Shown: in pieces, positions 12,758 through 25,019 of the stretch
Position numbering within the stretch: the stretch's first letter is position 1
Layout of the letters: each line of letters opens with the position of its first letter
NCBI RefSeq assembly: GCF_964204645.1
Contig: NC_134030.1
Location: 5,766,278-5,826,277, forward strand
Reading direction: 5' to 3'
Origin: Tubulanus polymorphus
Lineage: Eukaryota; Nemertea; Palaeonemertea; Tubulaniformes; Tubulanidae
Length of the DNA stretch: 60,000 nt
Translations under genes and position numbers: made by a program
The notes under the pieces: model-generated
The model's database searches: none
Told to the model about the DNA's origin: nothing
Seen by the model: only the letters and a program-made list of their open reading frames with translations

Positions 12758-13819
12758 GTAAGTATGGCTCGAAATGGAATACTTTTATTCCTAAGTTTTT
12801 GTTCATATATGTAGTTGATGATACAGAAGAGTTCGTTCAAGTCGGATCTTTTAGGACCGTAAAATTGTGACCGACTTGATTGGTATCCGGATGCTATGTA
12901 TTTCACGTCAAAAAAAAATATTTTTCAATAAAATTCCTAGTTGATCGGATCCAACTTTGGCGGAGTCTACTTTATATATTTCATTGACTGTTTCAATATC
13001 TTATAAATATTCATCATATCAAAACAATTTACACTCTAGGATATATGTAACAAAATGAGAGTTACGCGAAGAGATTTGTGAGTGTCACCCACACACTCGC
13101 GTTAGTATATAATAAATAGTATTGCACTGAAACCCCTTTTCCACCGAAGCTTCTTTCAAAGCTAATATTCGACTGACTTGTGGTGAATAGACAGAATACA
13201 CCAAAAACCTGACAAATCCCACCGTCATAAACCTAGCCCGAAGACAAGTAATTACTACAAGAAGCGAAATTTTTACATGCACGTCATCGAAAGCTAGCAC
13301 ATAATACGACTAATCGGGTTTCTGTTTGCTTTCTGAAATTAATTCCCGTAAGTTCTCCGTGTTAGCGTGAGGAAGGTGCCAGTTTATTTTAAAGTGTAAT
13401 ATGCGGAATTATTATCTATTACCTCGCTTAAGGCTAAGGCTTATTTGTCTGATAACTCGAGCCTGAAATCGAAGATGGACAATTCATCATTTTTATCAAC
13501 TAACGCTCATGATGCTGCTGCGGCTGCGTAAACCCACCTGAGTATGTCTGTAGTGTATTACTTAACACTCGACGAATACCAGTCATACAGAAGTATATTT
13601 TATAAAATACGTACAAGCTATTCAAGCCAAATAATTAATTAATCGCTGGTCCGATCGCAAGTAATCAACTATACATATAGTAATGATACCGATGCTAATA
13701 GAAAAATAGGATTTTTATAGCGCCAATCCTAGCTTGGCTGCGCTTCATATATCATTTAAAAAATGCATGAAAATATGGAATTGGAACTACTTTTTGAACG
13801 AAGTAAATGAATGTTTCAG

Positions 13820-13937
13820 ATGGTTTCATATAGACTGTTTCACACTCGAGGAAGCCATACCACCAACGAAACTTACAGCATTGAAATATCCGAAATCCAA
13901 GTTTTTTACGGCTTTTACCTTTAATCTACCGTTATGA
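13820..13937 (+). CDS. Candidate terminal exon with zinc-finger-like motif
   Basis: Acceptor 'gaatgtttcag' ends at 13819. The following frame begins WFHIDCF and runs 39 codons (13821-13937) to TGA. W-[FY]-H-x2-C-F is the shape of the last half of a PARP-type zinc finger. If the frame is read through without splicing, the preceding residues give C-x4-H-x2-C (CFRWFHIDC), the spacing of the middle of a PHD finger. The expected partner cysteines (C-x2-C) are not visible upstream, so neither domain is complete. The remaining residues (EEAIPPTKLTALKYPKS) match nothing I recognise. Either an exon of a larger gene, a decayed fragment, or coincidence. Confidence 0.22.
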
Positions 13938-15496
13938 ATTGCCTTTATTGAAGCGTGCAATATTAGCGGCGTATACCGTCGATTTACGTCTCCGGCACAT
14001 AGATATTTGAAATATCCGATTTATTGGTATCGAGAGCACGCGTTTCTACCATCAAGCAAGTTGTGTATAAGACGTGCGCCTTCGCCGTTGAGTCAGACTG
14101 ACATCGGTTAAACTTAGATCGCGCGTTGCGCTCTGCGAAAGAAGAAATGACATTTTCCAACCTCATTTTCTCCAATGCGTCAAGTTAATTGAGAATAACG
14201 AGAAACAAATTGCGTCGTATTGTTAGAAAGTGTTTGTAGTGTTGCAAAGGTGGTTGTAGATCAGGCTGATGTGTCGGAAGATGCCGTAGTTAATGGTCGT
14301 TAGTACAGCGTTTCTTTACAATCCATTTCGTTCGATGTAAAATGCACCTTGCAGCCTTAAAATCCAAATAGCTAGTGTAGACACGAATAAATTTTATATC
14401 TTGAATTACTCGTTTTATAATGAATTTGCCAAGACATCGCTCCTCGTAATTACTTCCCAATGAGTCGGGTGCAATTTGGACAAAATGCCGCCGTCAATCT
14501 TCCGCCGCATTCTAACATATATAACCAAACTAAATAATTGATTCAAAGACCACTTTCACAGCTGTGAGTTATGGTTAACTAGGTCTTGAATTAGTTTTTC
14601 CAATGGGTTACCCTAAACCGTCGAACATGACTCATTTTATACAGTCATGACGTAAAATTTGACCATTATTGGGATTGGACTAATTTCGAGTGTCGAATCG
14701 AACTTATCTTCGAACGAAGCGCTGTGGCCAATATGGTCCAAGCCACCGATCGCTGGTCTCCTCAATTCAGGTTTCTCGAATACCCCACGTGGTGCTCAGC
14801 GGGTTGAGGGTTAAAATCCAGATCGAACTGCACCATCAAGCTTTATACACCACGCGTTTCCACTATCACTGGGATTTGGATATGGGCTAAGTTAAAAGTT
14901 GTATTTCAAAGTTAGCGGTAATGTGGTCTCAATGCTTTCAAAAGCATGTTTGAAAAATGTATTGACTTACCTTACGAATGTCGAGATATTGACGTAAATA
15001 GAGCACAGAACGGTATTCTGGTATCTAAAATCAAAAACCAGACTAACTTCAGTAAATAAAATCTAAACATACCAAAAGATACAAAAGTCGTACCAGCCCC
15101 TTATCTTAATCCCTTATGTTGTAAGCAATTTTATGTTCTGATTGCAAAACAGAAGAATGATAAGCGAGTGATTGGATAGTGACAGGAATACTTCTAATTT
15201 ATTGATGGCATAAGAATACGTAGGCGAGATCGAAAAATCCTTAAAGCATCACAAACGATGAAGTCAACGAAACGTCTAGATTGTATATTTTTTTCTTAAT
15301 TTCACTATTCATTACTAGAATCGCGACCGAAGCCGGTATACAGCATGAAATCATCGATAAACCAACAAAAAATAAACGAGTAAACTCCATTTGAAATTAT
15401 CAATTATCAACCGTTTTTACCGATTCAGCCAGCTGGGCGATGCGCCCTATTTTCGACGTACTAAAAAATTGACAAAAATGTTATTACATCAGCGGA

Positions 15497-15685
15497 TCAT
15501 ACCCCAAACTGTGTAACCCGTCTTCGAGTTCTCCGATACTCGATAAAATAATTAGAACAATCTCTTGCGAAGACGTTCGTACGCTTTCGCGTTCGGCGCT
15601 TCAGGGTCGATATCGCGTACGTTAAAAACGCAGTAGCGGCGCATATGCAGCCAACTACTACGGAGAGAGCGGTAATTGCCACCAT
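15497..15685 (-). CDS. Candidate 62-residue one-pass membrane protein
   Basis: ATG at 15685 on the minus strand starts a 62-codon frame. Residues 2-26 form one uninterrupted hydrophobic helix (VAITALSVVVGCICAATAFL...), followed at once by a dense basic cluster (KRRTRKR) and a basic tail with a second cluster (RRTRRR). That is the usual positive-inside pattern, with a cytoplasmic C-terminus. No cleavage site for a signal peptidase is evident. It could be a micropeptide or the membrane-tail exon of a larger receptor, but no splice acceptor is seen just upstream: a stop occurs ten codons before the ATG with no AG in a pyrimidine context. No homologue recognised; length is within chance, the helix-plus-basic architecture is not typical noise. 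Confidence 0.3.
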   Translation of the reverse strand: MVAITALSVVVGCICAATAFLTYAISTLKRRTRKRTNVFARDCSNYFIEYRRTRRRVTQFGV

Positions 15686-15699
15686 TAACAATAATATAC

Positions 15700-18600
15700 G
15701 CGATGGGAGAATTTAAAATTTGATAGGAAACAGAAATTTTCTATGCGTCAATATGTACTGAAACGTCTATAATATAAAACCAGTCGACGCTGTCCATATA
15801 AATACTCGAATTACGTGAATAATACATGACTATGACACGCAATTCGTATGATATAAGCATGTTTAGCGTTTATATGGTTATTTGGATTACTATAAGTATA
15901 ATTGAATTTTATAGCTGCATAAATGAGTTGCTCTTGCATATCAAATTCAGTGAGCAGATTGTCTCGCCGAATCGCCATCAAAAACACCTGCTCTCAAAGC
16001 GTATCATGACGAATTATGTTCCCGGCTCCAAAGTTTGATTCGGCCCTTACAAACCCGCGAATAAACTAAGTTGAGTATAGTACGCTGTATTTTAAGTAAG
16101 CGATTGGTGTGGATGTTGTGCGCCCTCTAGTGTAGTCAATATTCGAACTTACTGGCGACTTAGTCATCCGAAACCTAACTAATACAGCTTGGCACTAGAA
16201 ATCCTTTTCACAAAATCAACAAAAAAATTATACAGAAATGAAATGACGAGTACGTACTTATCATTTTGTCATTATATAGCTTTTCTCTATTTTCATACTC
16301 CCCACGGACCACTAATCGCATGTTTGTAGATATTTTTTGAGAAACATATTTTATGTGGGCTGGTGACAATTTGACTTAGATTGAGATCAGAGGTCGACAA
16401 ACTTATGATGACGCATCAAGCTCGCAATCGGTTACCATTGACGACTCGCTAATTAACCTCAATAACTCACTTCAATCCCGAAATTACTTAATGTCCAGTC
16501 TTCTACTAATGGTTTCGCCAAGTAACAGTTGTCATTAGGTATTAATTGATTTTGTTTAATCTCTAAAATGTATAAATCTAACAGCAATTTAAGCGAATCT
16601 GTCTACCTGGCACCTGCGCAAAGTATCGAATAAGAGCGACAGCTTGGTTCTAGTGTATATTCTAATGGATACTCAAACATGAAATGTCGTCACCAGGAAT
16701 CACAATTTTATCTAACGGTGAAAAATATTCATAAATCGTTCCGAACTCTAACGACAGAAATTCGGCGAAAATTACATATTGTATATAAATGCGTTCTCCG
16801 GTATAATGAATGAACAACATGTGTCAGTGAGTCTTTTTTGTAGTATAAATATCGTTATACTTTAACATCAATTTTCTAAAACAGTGTGATGGCGGTTCTA
16901 AAATACTAATAATCAGTTTAGGTTGTGAGGGCTGAGTTGGCCCAGATCTCTAGTTTTACTGCCAACGTTGCAGTCGGTTGAAATTTGCTTTCGTGTAAAG
17001 ACGAGTTTTATCTTTTGGATACTGCCAGGAATCAAAAATGTAAGTAGTAAGTTTTTATTATTTTTTTGAATGAATCATAATGCTCAAATAGATTTTGCCA
17101 TGATAACTATAGAAACTCCTTTTATCTTTTAAATTTAGTAGTATGACGTATCTGTATTATGTCTGTACTGATTTCGCTGAAAATTAGAAAATTAAGCTGA
17201 AAATCTTATGGGGTTGAATTGTAAGTGTTATCAAAACTGTTATTCAAATCTAATGTTGAATAGAAATTCCTTGACTTAATTTCAAAATTCAAAATTTGTA
17301 AACTGTATTTTTTAGGATTCCCCTCTAGGTATCAATATTGACAACTATATAGTTAATTAAGATCGTGCCGAGTAGAAACTTATCCCAATAACTTAGTTTA
17401 ATCAATTCGCGGGCTGACCCCGACACACTAGACATATAGGATGTATGTACACGTAGAACCTATCTCTTGGGGCGTGTACTTGCAAATTTAACACTTAATG
17501 AAACCCGCGGCGTTATATACCGAGCGATGAGTTAAACATACGATATGAGAACAGGCGATTGGCGACAGTGAAGAATGGAACCAGCATTTGTTAAGTTTAG
17601 GTAACTATCGTATCATATTTTCATTATTTTCATTCGAAGCAGTACTTACAGTCGGGCCACCTGTTGTTGTATCAAATATCGTATGATGTTTGTCGGATAG
17701 ACATAATGTATTCCGTGTTAACACGGATAAATGATGAGCTTAAAACTGAAAATTCATGATAATTTACGAAGTTGAAATTTCATCAACCTGGAGGCCTGGT
17801 GAATAAAACGGGCGAAGAAATAACCATACGAATTTTTTTTTCGTGGAAGGAATTATCAGTTAGTCTATCGTTGAACTATTTGCAAAGTGGCCTTTTTAAG
17901 CTACTGTTCACTATACTCACCTACTAACTCTCATCTCCCATAATTTTCACGATTGTAGTAAGTGGCTCTAGGTATTTTTCCAATACGATGTCAATATATT
18001 AATCTGTTAGGCTATATAAAATTGATAACTTGTTTCTCAATCCTGCTTAGCTTTAAAGTTGACCTATCCTGTACATTAATACTTTTCAAAATTATGATAC
18101 ACCCGGCAGCTATAGAAATGAACAGGATTACAAATTTTATGGCGTATTACAAAAGTGACTCGGCTGATTAAGAGAAACGAGGTATCATTTTTGTTGTTAA
18201 GTCTTAGATTTGGGAATAGTTCGATTTATCATTACATATAGGGTTATGAAAGCTGCTCTTTACGAAATACAAGATATATACGCCCTAAGTAGGGTCATCG
18301 ATATCCCACTCAGTCTCTCTACATCTTATCCCTCTCTCTATGGATAGATGTATATTCGCTGATGTGTTATCTCATTCTCAGAGGGTTAATAGTTATCAAT
18401 TATTCAATGAGGTGTTTGCTAGTGTTTACACGTTGCATTCCAAATATGGGCTTATTGGCGAACGCGATTGGGTTGCGTTTTAGTTTGATAAATCCCTCGT
18501 GTACGGCGGAACTCACGCAGCCGAAACGAAAACAATCTTTCGTATTTCGTCGTGATATTGAAATCAGATCGGGGCAATTTGAAAAAAAGCGAACTTCAAT

Positions 18601-21210
18601 TAAAAAATCGATCACCGATTCGATCAATCTATCAAATTAATTGGATCTTTATTCTTTCAAGTGCAAACTATTAAAAAAAAAACTATGAATATCCGGAATT
18701 CACGACGTTATCGCGAGCAACGGTGGCAATTATGTAGAAGCAACAAATGTAATTAGTTCGAAACCGATTAACACGGTTTAGACCCAAGAGTGGTGTGTTT
18801 GCATATATTCGTCATAAGAAGCGAATTTGAACAGTAATTTGAACGTATGAAGATTCGGGTTTCGAATCCCATCGAGAAATCATCACGCCAGATTATAGAA
18901 AAACATTTCCGTTGGATCGAGATCTAACGGTTTTCGTCGTTAATTGGCCTTTTAATGTTTTCAGTTGATTTATCACTCATTCGGCTTCTCCAATTAGCCT
19001 ATTGAAATCAGTCTTTTTCACTTTTTAAGTTAATTCCGTTCAGTTCATGGTGAAAAAAGATTGCCTTTTACTTTACCATAATTTGCACAAAATCAGTCTC
19101 TCGCAGTGACGAAAGCGGATGCTATTATTACATTTTGATGTCCTTATCATTTCAATAATCTAATTTACTTTTACGAACTTGACTTTTCATATAACCAACG
19201 CACTCATTATGCTAGAATACGTTCATCAACTTCCTTTCATTGCGTAGATTATCATTTTGCATCTACATGAATATTGAAAATGGATATCTCGGTAGTCACG
19301 TATCAGGACCCAACATTCTGTAAATCGCGGTTCTGTACTAGTTTCTTCTCCGTATCGTCGTTGGCAAGATTTAGAATACATCGACATCCTCGACTCTACA
19401 CGTCACAACTGTTTGATTGAAATAGATGAGTTATGCTGACTTATTTTCTGGTAAAAAGTCCGAAAGAAACTTTTTTTTGAAAAATCTCTCAGAGCACAAG
19501 CGTGTTGAATTATTCTCCAAGAATGAAGCTTATCAAAAATTACAGTAGAAATCGTTTCATATCGATTTAACTTGTCAGAAAGCCTGTATAATTATAATTT
19601 ACAGCTTTTTGAAGTACGGCCTTTTTACCGTGTTAAATCGTGCATAGATGCGCTTCCTTACTCCTAGTCATACCGCCTTGTCGGGGTGAATTAGGATTTA
19701 TCAAATCGTTGTGCGGGTTTTGTGTTTGGTGTTGATAAAGCTCATTGTCGGCGCGGTTCCTGACATTCCCAGTCCTTGATCCATCGATCATCCCCTACAG
19801 GTTCTACACCGCTGTAGCCGGTTGAATTTCACAATTCCCGTTGAGTTTTTCTTTCTCTTTCGTTTCGTATCGACATTATAACGAATACAAAAATACCCGC
19901 GTATCCGATTATCCCGCGGTCCGACCAGGCGCTCGTTTCATCGCTGTTCGTGTGACAGTTTCTGTTTGGTTTCTATTCATGAAACACGATGCGACACCGG
20001 TAAAAAAGCTTAACTGCAAAAGTGTCAAATAGTCGACCACAAGCAGGATCTGGCTCGATTAATAAAGCTAATATACCAACATATCACCAAATACCGTCAT
20101 CAACTGATGAACTTATCCGACTAGAAATTGTCATTACCTGAATTCCCGAGCAGTATGGCGTAATGGCAATAGAGAAATTCGTCGAAATGACAGTCTAGCG
20201 GGGGTCTAGAATTGCAGTTGATAGGTCCATTAGTTCGGATCGGTACTAAAACCCGAGTGAAACTAGTTAACCAGGTAAAGCTAAATAACCAACGTCAGTG
20301 ACGATACTCGATTGTTTGGCGGCGTCGAGATAACGGTCTCAGCGGGTTCCTCGATCAACTTCTAATTTGGCCGCATCATTTGCGCCAGATCGTATAGAGC
20401 TACATGTATGTATATAAGATGACAGAGTTAACGACACAGATTTTTCTCTATTATTTCACTTTACTTTCTATACTGATAGAAATTGCAAAAAGTCCCGATG
20501 GAAATTCAAAACGGACATGATGCTCCTGCCATTCGGCAATAATGACGTGTAATTCTCGCAAAAGAAAAAAATCCATTTTTCTCTTACGGGTTTCTCGTCC
20601 CCAATAATGCCACGCATATCTAAAATAACACAGTCGTTGGCAGTTGATGAAGCAGAGGTCACATGCCTACAAACCACTGCGCAGATTGGTAAGCATTAGC
20701 TAGTGATATATCCATGAAGGCTTAGTCATCGACAACAAAGTTTTAATTAAATTCAGTAGCTGTACTTAGATGTGCCTTAAACGTTCGTACAATACAAATG
20801 TAGTCCGAAGGCGTGTATAGTTTTTTTTTCAAATTGTACAATTGTACATCGCCTTTCTTACGCGTTTCTAGAAAATTCAACTTTATCAGTGCCGGTACAC
20901 TTTTGCATTTGATTCTCTGAGCGAAACGGATCAAGTCTGATTCAGTGAATTCAGAACTGAAAATTGATTGATTGTGTGAACGATACGGCTGTCATTCCCC
21001 GCGTCCAGCTACATTCGATTACAGTTGGCGCAACTGTTCACGCGTATTATGATCAAAAACTATATCTACAAAGTTTCGATTTTTGCCGAACGAAATTACT
21101 GAATCCACGTTTACATAGGAATAGCACTGGTATTCGTTATTTCGCAGTTTTTCACTGTCATTTCAGTCATCAACTATTTTTCTCTTAAAGGGACATGACA
21201 TCGCCATGTT
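15700..21210. other. Non-coding stretch
   Basis: Mostly featureless AT-rich DNA. A B-box-like sequence 'gggtttcgaatccc' sits at 18859-18872 without a recognisable A box, possibly a remnant of a tRNA-derived element. A 14-bp palindrome 'tgtacaattgtaca' lies at 20835-20848. No supported gene. Confidence 0.45.
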
Positions 21211-21231
21211 TGCGTCTGAGGATATAATTGG

Positions 21232-21426
21232 ATGGTAGTTTGGTTATCGGATTCCGAAGGTCGGGTCAGGTGTCTTCAAGTGCCCCACTGCTGCGACGAC
21301 AATTGTGCCAGTAGCAATGTCCGAGCGCCAGAGAGAAAAAAAATAACATACGACGCAATTCATACATTAGCCGCTACGCTAACGGATATGGTTAGCCATC
21401 TCCTCCTCGCTATAGAATTACCTTAA
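21232..21426 (+). CDS. Possible exon, unknown Cys-containing protein
   Basis: ATG at 21232 opens 64 codons to TAA. The product is balanced in composition, with a cysteine cluster near residues 14-25 (C-x5-CCDDNC) and a hydrophobic end (MVSHLLLAIELP). An in-frame stop lies just upstream and a weak acceptor, 'tttgcgtctgag', ends near 21218. No domain is recognised and no donor is evident. The nearby promoter and polyadenylation signals are not convincing. Listed for its composition only. Confidence 0.18.
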   Translation: MVVWLSDSEGRVRCLQVPHCCDDNCASSNVRAPERKKITYDAIHTLAATLTDMVSHLLLAIELP

Positions 21427-21429
21427 TAT

Positions 21430-24170
21430 ACGGTAAAAGTTATTGGTAACCTTCAGTTCAAGAAGTACTGACGAATGAAAAAAGAAATACAAACAAAAAA
21501 CCCATGTGGTTCCACTGCCCAATTAGCTGTAAGTCTTCACGAATCGTAAAGGTCCTAGCCTTACAATTAAAAAAAAACCAGATTTTTTTTCTCCACGCGC
21601 AAACTAACATACATTTCCTACCCGAAACTTTTTTGTTTCAATGAATATGTAAAATCCTTAATTTTAGTAATCGAACCATAAACCTTTAACGTGTCTTTCG
21701 TTTTTCCGTACAGAGCAAACGGGAGAAATTTATTTTCATATTTGATGTCGCCTATTATTTGTATTGGACCTTACGGCTGCCACTCCATTCATCGCATTGA
21801 AGTCAGTTAGTTCTGACACGTGTCACGCAAGAAGTAATCAAAAAACCGTGCTGACTTTTCCCCGGATGAACATTTCTCCTCCACGCAATAAAACCCTACC
21901 GACCACATAATCAGAAAGTGATCGATGCCCCCGACGAGATAAGTCGCTTGTCGGGGATCTTTTTTCAAAGATATCCAGTTCGTGATACTAACGCCGATAA
22001 ATGATATGGGTATTGATCGAATGACCAACGGTCGTCGGAAATGAGAGCAAATACATGTAGAAAAATAAAAATACAAAAGGTTTGGAAATTGATATGATGA
22101 CCTATAAAAAACCATCGGTCAATAATAAGAATACCGGGGAATTCATTAACGTTCGACTCAACGAGATGTCTGGTGGTCTCAATATCATATTTCTCGGCTG
22201 CAAACAGTTTTTTATATAACACCATTCGGGTATACAGCCGAACTCCACAGTTATTGACCAACGCTATATAGAGATCGATTTAATGGCTATAAAAATGATT
22301 CCTCTACTAGACGCATTTTCGTCTGCGCAGCAAAAATCGAGCTTAAACGATCGGATGTACTATTATAGACCAGACATATAAACAAAAGTGGCACACTCGA
22401 TATTATCAAGTAAAGAATCGATTTCGCAAGAATGGTCGATCGAACCGTGAACTCTAGAACTGTATTCGTTTTGTAGCCAATGATTAAACACGTCTTCTCG
22501 TTACCTATTGTGATGTGGAGGCGATTTTTCCGATAGGCTCCACTTCCGGAAAGAGCAGGAAAAGAAACTGGTCTAGACAAAATGATTTAGATATAGATTG
22601 TGTGAAAGGAATGGACGTGTGTTGCATACGTGTAATTATGACAATGGCAAAGGATATCATAAAATACAAACTTTTAACCTTTTCTTCGGGAACTGCAAGA
22701 GAAAGGATAACCCGGAAGTTGTCTGTGTCGGCATGTAGAAATGGTGCTATGCATCAAAGAGGGCGCTAGCTGACGGCTTGTCCTCGCGTAAACAGCTTCT
22801 GTCCTAATCCGATGCGTAATCCTCTTCTCAAAGTAAAGATAGAATAAGAAAATAGGATAAAAAGTAGTGATTGAAAAGATGGCTCAGTTCATTATCTAAA
22901 TGCGTCATTGAACACTCAGTGGAATAGTGTTTAGCTGTTGAAGGGTTAACTCTATTCAGTAAATCTTTCAATCACCAGCTGCCGGTGTTTTCGTACCGTT
23001 TTCTGATGCTCGCTTTCGTATAGAAATGAAAAAATCTCGCTAGTAGCGCGATACGCGGTCGATACAAATTCTTCTTTAGAAATCCAATTTCTTTAAAATC
23101 AAACTCAAACAGCGACTTTGGGTTCACAAGAAATCGTAATCTCAAAGCGAGCGACGTCGGGGTAAAATGTTCTGATGATGATGTCGCTTGTCAATTCGGC
23201 GAACGCGTTATCCCCAGGCGTTCTCAGCCGACTTTCGATTTGTGACCATCAATGAGCAATATCCTTCTTTGAAAGTATGTTCACTAATCCGTTAAAGCGT
23301 CTAAAATTCAAACGGACATGTTCCAGAAGATTTTCAAAATTTACCACCCGTAGGCGAGTAAGATACATTCTCGATTCTGTCTAGATGGAACGGTGGGATG
23401 ATTTTTCTTTTTGAATCCGATTTTTGTTTAACACTGCCAAACTGAATTATTGATAGAGTTCGCCCGAGTAGATGTGATGAAACTGGAAGAATCAGAGATC
23501 GCTATGACGAGCTCCTAAGCTATACATAAATAATGACGCCAAATATATGTCCGGTCCAGTGAACTAGTCGTGATTAGAGAGATAATAACGTTAGCCGTAC
23601 CAACCTCTCATATTGCCGAGTATATATCTCTCGAGAATATCATGTCGTAATTTTATCTATATGTTTGAGAAATGTTATTGTTCTTTTCGTTCTGACCGAT
23701 AGCGAAATCAGCACTAATGGGTATTCGAAGCAATAACGCACACTTCCGACCACAGCTCCCAGGACCGTCAATCACGGTTAGCTATGCCTCTTGTACGAGG
23801 TAATAGGATCATCTTTTTGTGTTCTTTTGGGGAATGAGCTCTTCTAATCTTAATAACAGGTCCCCGTGATGTTATGGCTATTTATATTGGTATTCGGTGG
23901 CGTATATGTGGCGGAAATTACGTTAAGCGATGTAACCCTGATGTGTAAGGCGAGTTGATACTGTACAACAACAGCAGCCGCAGCACGTCGGAGTACACTG
24001 CATCCTCTCACAGCGTACACAATACTGGCGAATTAATCTCAGATATTGAAAATTCCCACCGAAATCATCTTTTTTCTCTGTAACGACCAGAAAAAGAGAC
24101 ATTTTCCCGAGAGAAAATTTGATTAGCCCGCAGATTTATTCCGTACGAATATGTGTACATTAGTCTGTCA
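21430..24170. other. Non-coding stretch, nothing recognised
   Basis: Two overlapping minus frames of about 100 codons (21807-22115 and 21965-22261) overlap each other in different frames and begin or end without splice signals. I treat both as chance. No repeat or RNA gene recognised. Confidence 0.45.
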
Positions 24171-24720
24171 CTTTTAGGGCTTTTTCTGTGTAATAAATAA
24201 AGCCTGGGACATTTTATTGCCAATTAAAAGGAATTTGCCCGTCAGAAATTGGTTCATTTGCGATTCTTTTAGCCATCTGTGCACATAAACGGTTTTTGTT
24301 TCGATTTCGGGAAAGGTCAGCCAACTTGCGAAATCCTTCGTGGTTTTAATATTCCTTTCAGTACGTAATTTCCTGGCTCCACCCATCGTCATTTCATTGA
24401 CGTCATTTAACCGTCTACGATCTAGTCCAGTATTAATATTGCCAAACATATCATATTGAACATGCCTAACAGTCAAACTGCGTGATTTGCCGATCGATAC
24501 TAGAAATCTGCAAAACGATAGTAAGTTGTTTTCTACGAAGTTTCTATTCAATATAAATATGTCGAATTTAGTTTTGTCAGTAAGTGATCGATACAAAAAA
24601 GTATAGAAATAGTATTCGTCCACTCATTACGGTGATTACATTAGACCTTAGCAAAATAACCTATTTTAAAATTTTCCTTGAAATAAAGCTCCAAAAAGGT
24701 AAACAATCGAGATTAATAGA

Positions 24721-25016
24721 GTTAATGCGTACATATTCTCCACCGACTAGGCGTCGACTCCTCAACGGACTAAGGACAGCTCTACCGTCGCCGGTCGTTG
24801 ATCGCGAAGCATACGGCTTCTTCTCGGATTCATTTACTTATGATATTTAGATTGTTGTGTTATTTTCCAAGAAAACGAATCTCGAACGGTCACTTGCCGT
24901 CTGGTGAAAGTTGTTTCCATAATTTTCCCAACCGCTGCGATCTTATTCAGAATTTAGATTTTGGTGAAGCGCCTCGAGAAATTTCGCCATCGTCATCTGA
25001 CATAAGGACCGTCTGA
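24721..25016 (+). CDS. Weak coding-like segment in two frames
   Basis: Within 24724-24850 one plus frame reads from an ATG (MRTYSPPTRRRLLNGLRT...) to a TAG. The overlapping frame stays open from 24798 to 25016 and reads naturally near its end (PNRCDLIQNLDFGEAPREISPSSS). The two would join only through a frame change. Base composition is slightly richer in GC and CpG than the flanks. No domain, start context or splice signal supports either. It may be a decayed exon or simply chance. Confidence 0.12.
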
Positions 25017-25019
25017 GAA

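Noticed and set aside
12838-12878. Inverted pair 'caagtcgg/ccgacttg'
   Set aside because: Eight-base arms with a 25-base loop are expected by chance many times in 60 kb.
18855-18872. B-box-like 'gggtttcgaatccc'
   Set aside because: No A box at the right distance and no cloverleaf pairing, so not called as a tRNA gene.
24174-24623. Longest open frame, 149 codons, minus strand
   Set aside because: It starts with GTG, has its first ATG far inside, shows no motif, and about one frame of this length is plausible by chance at this composition.
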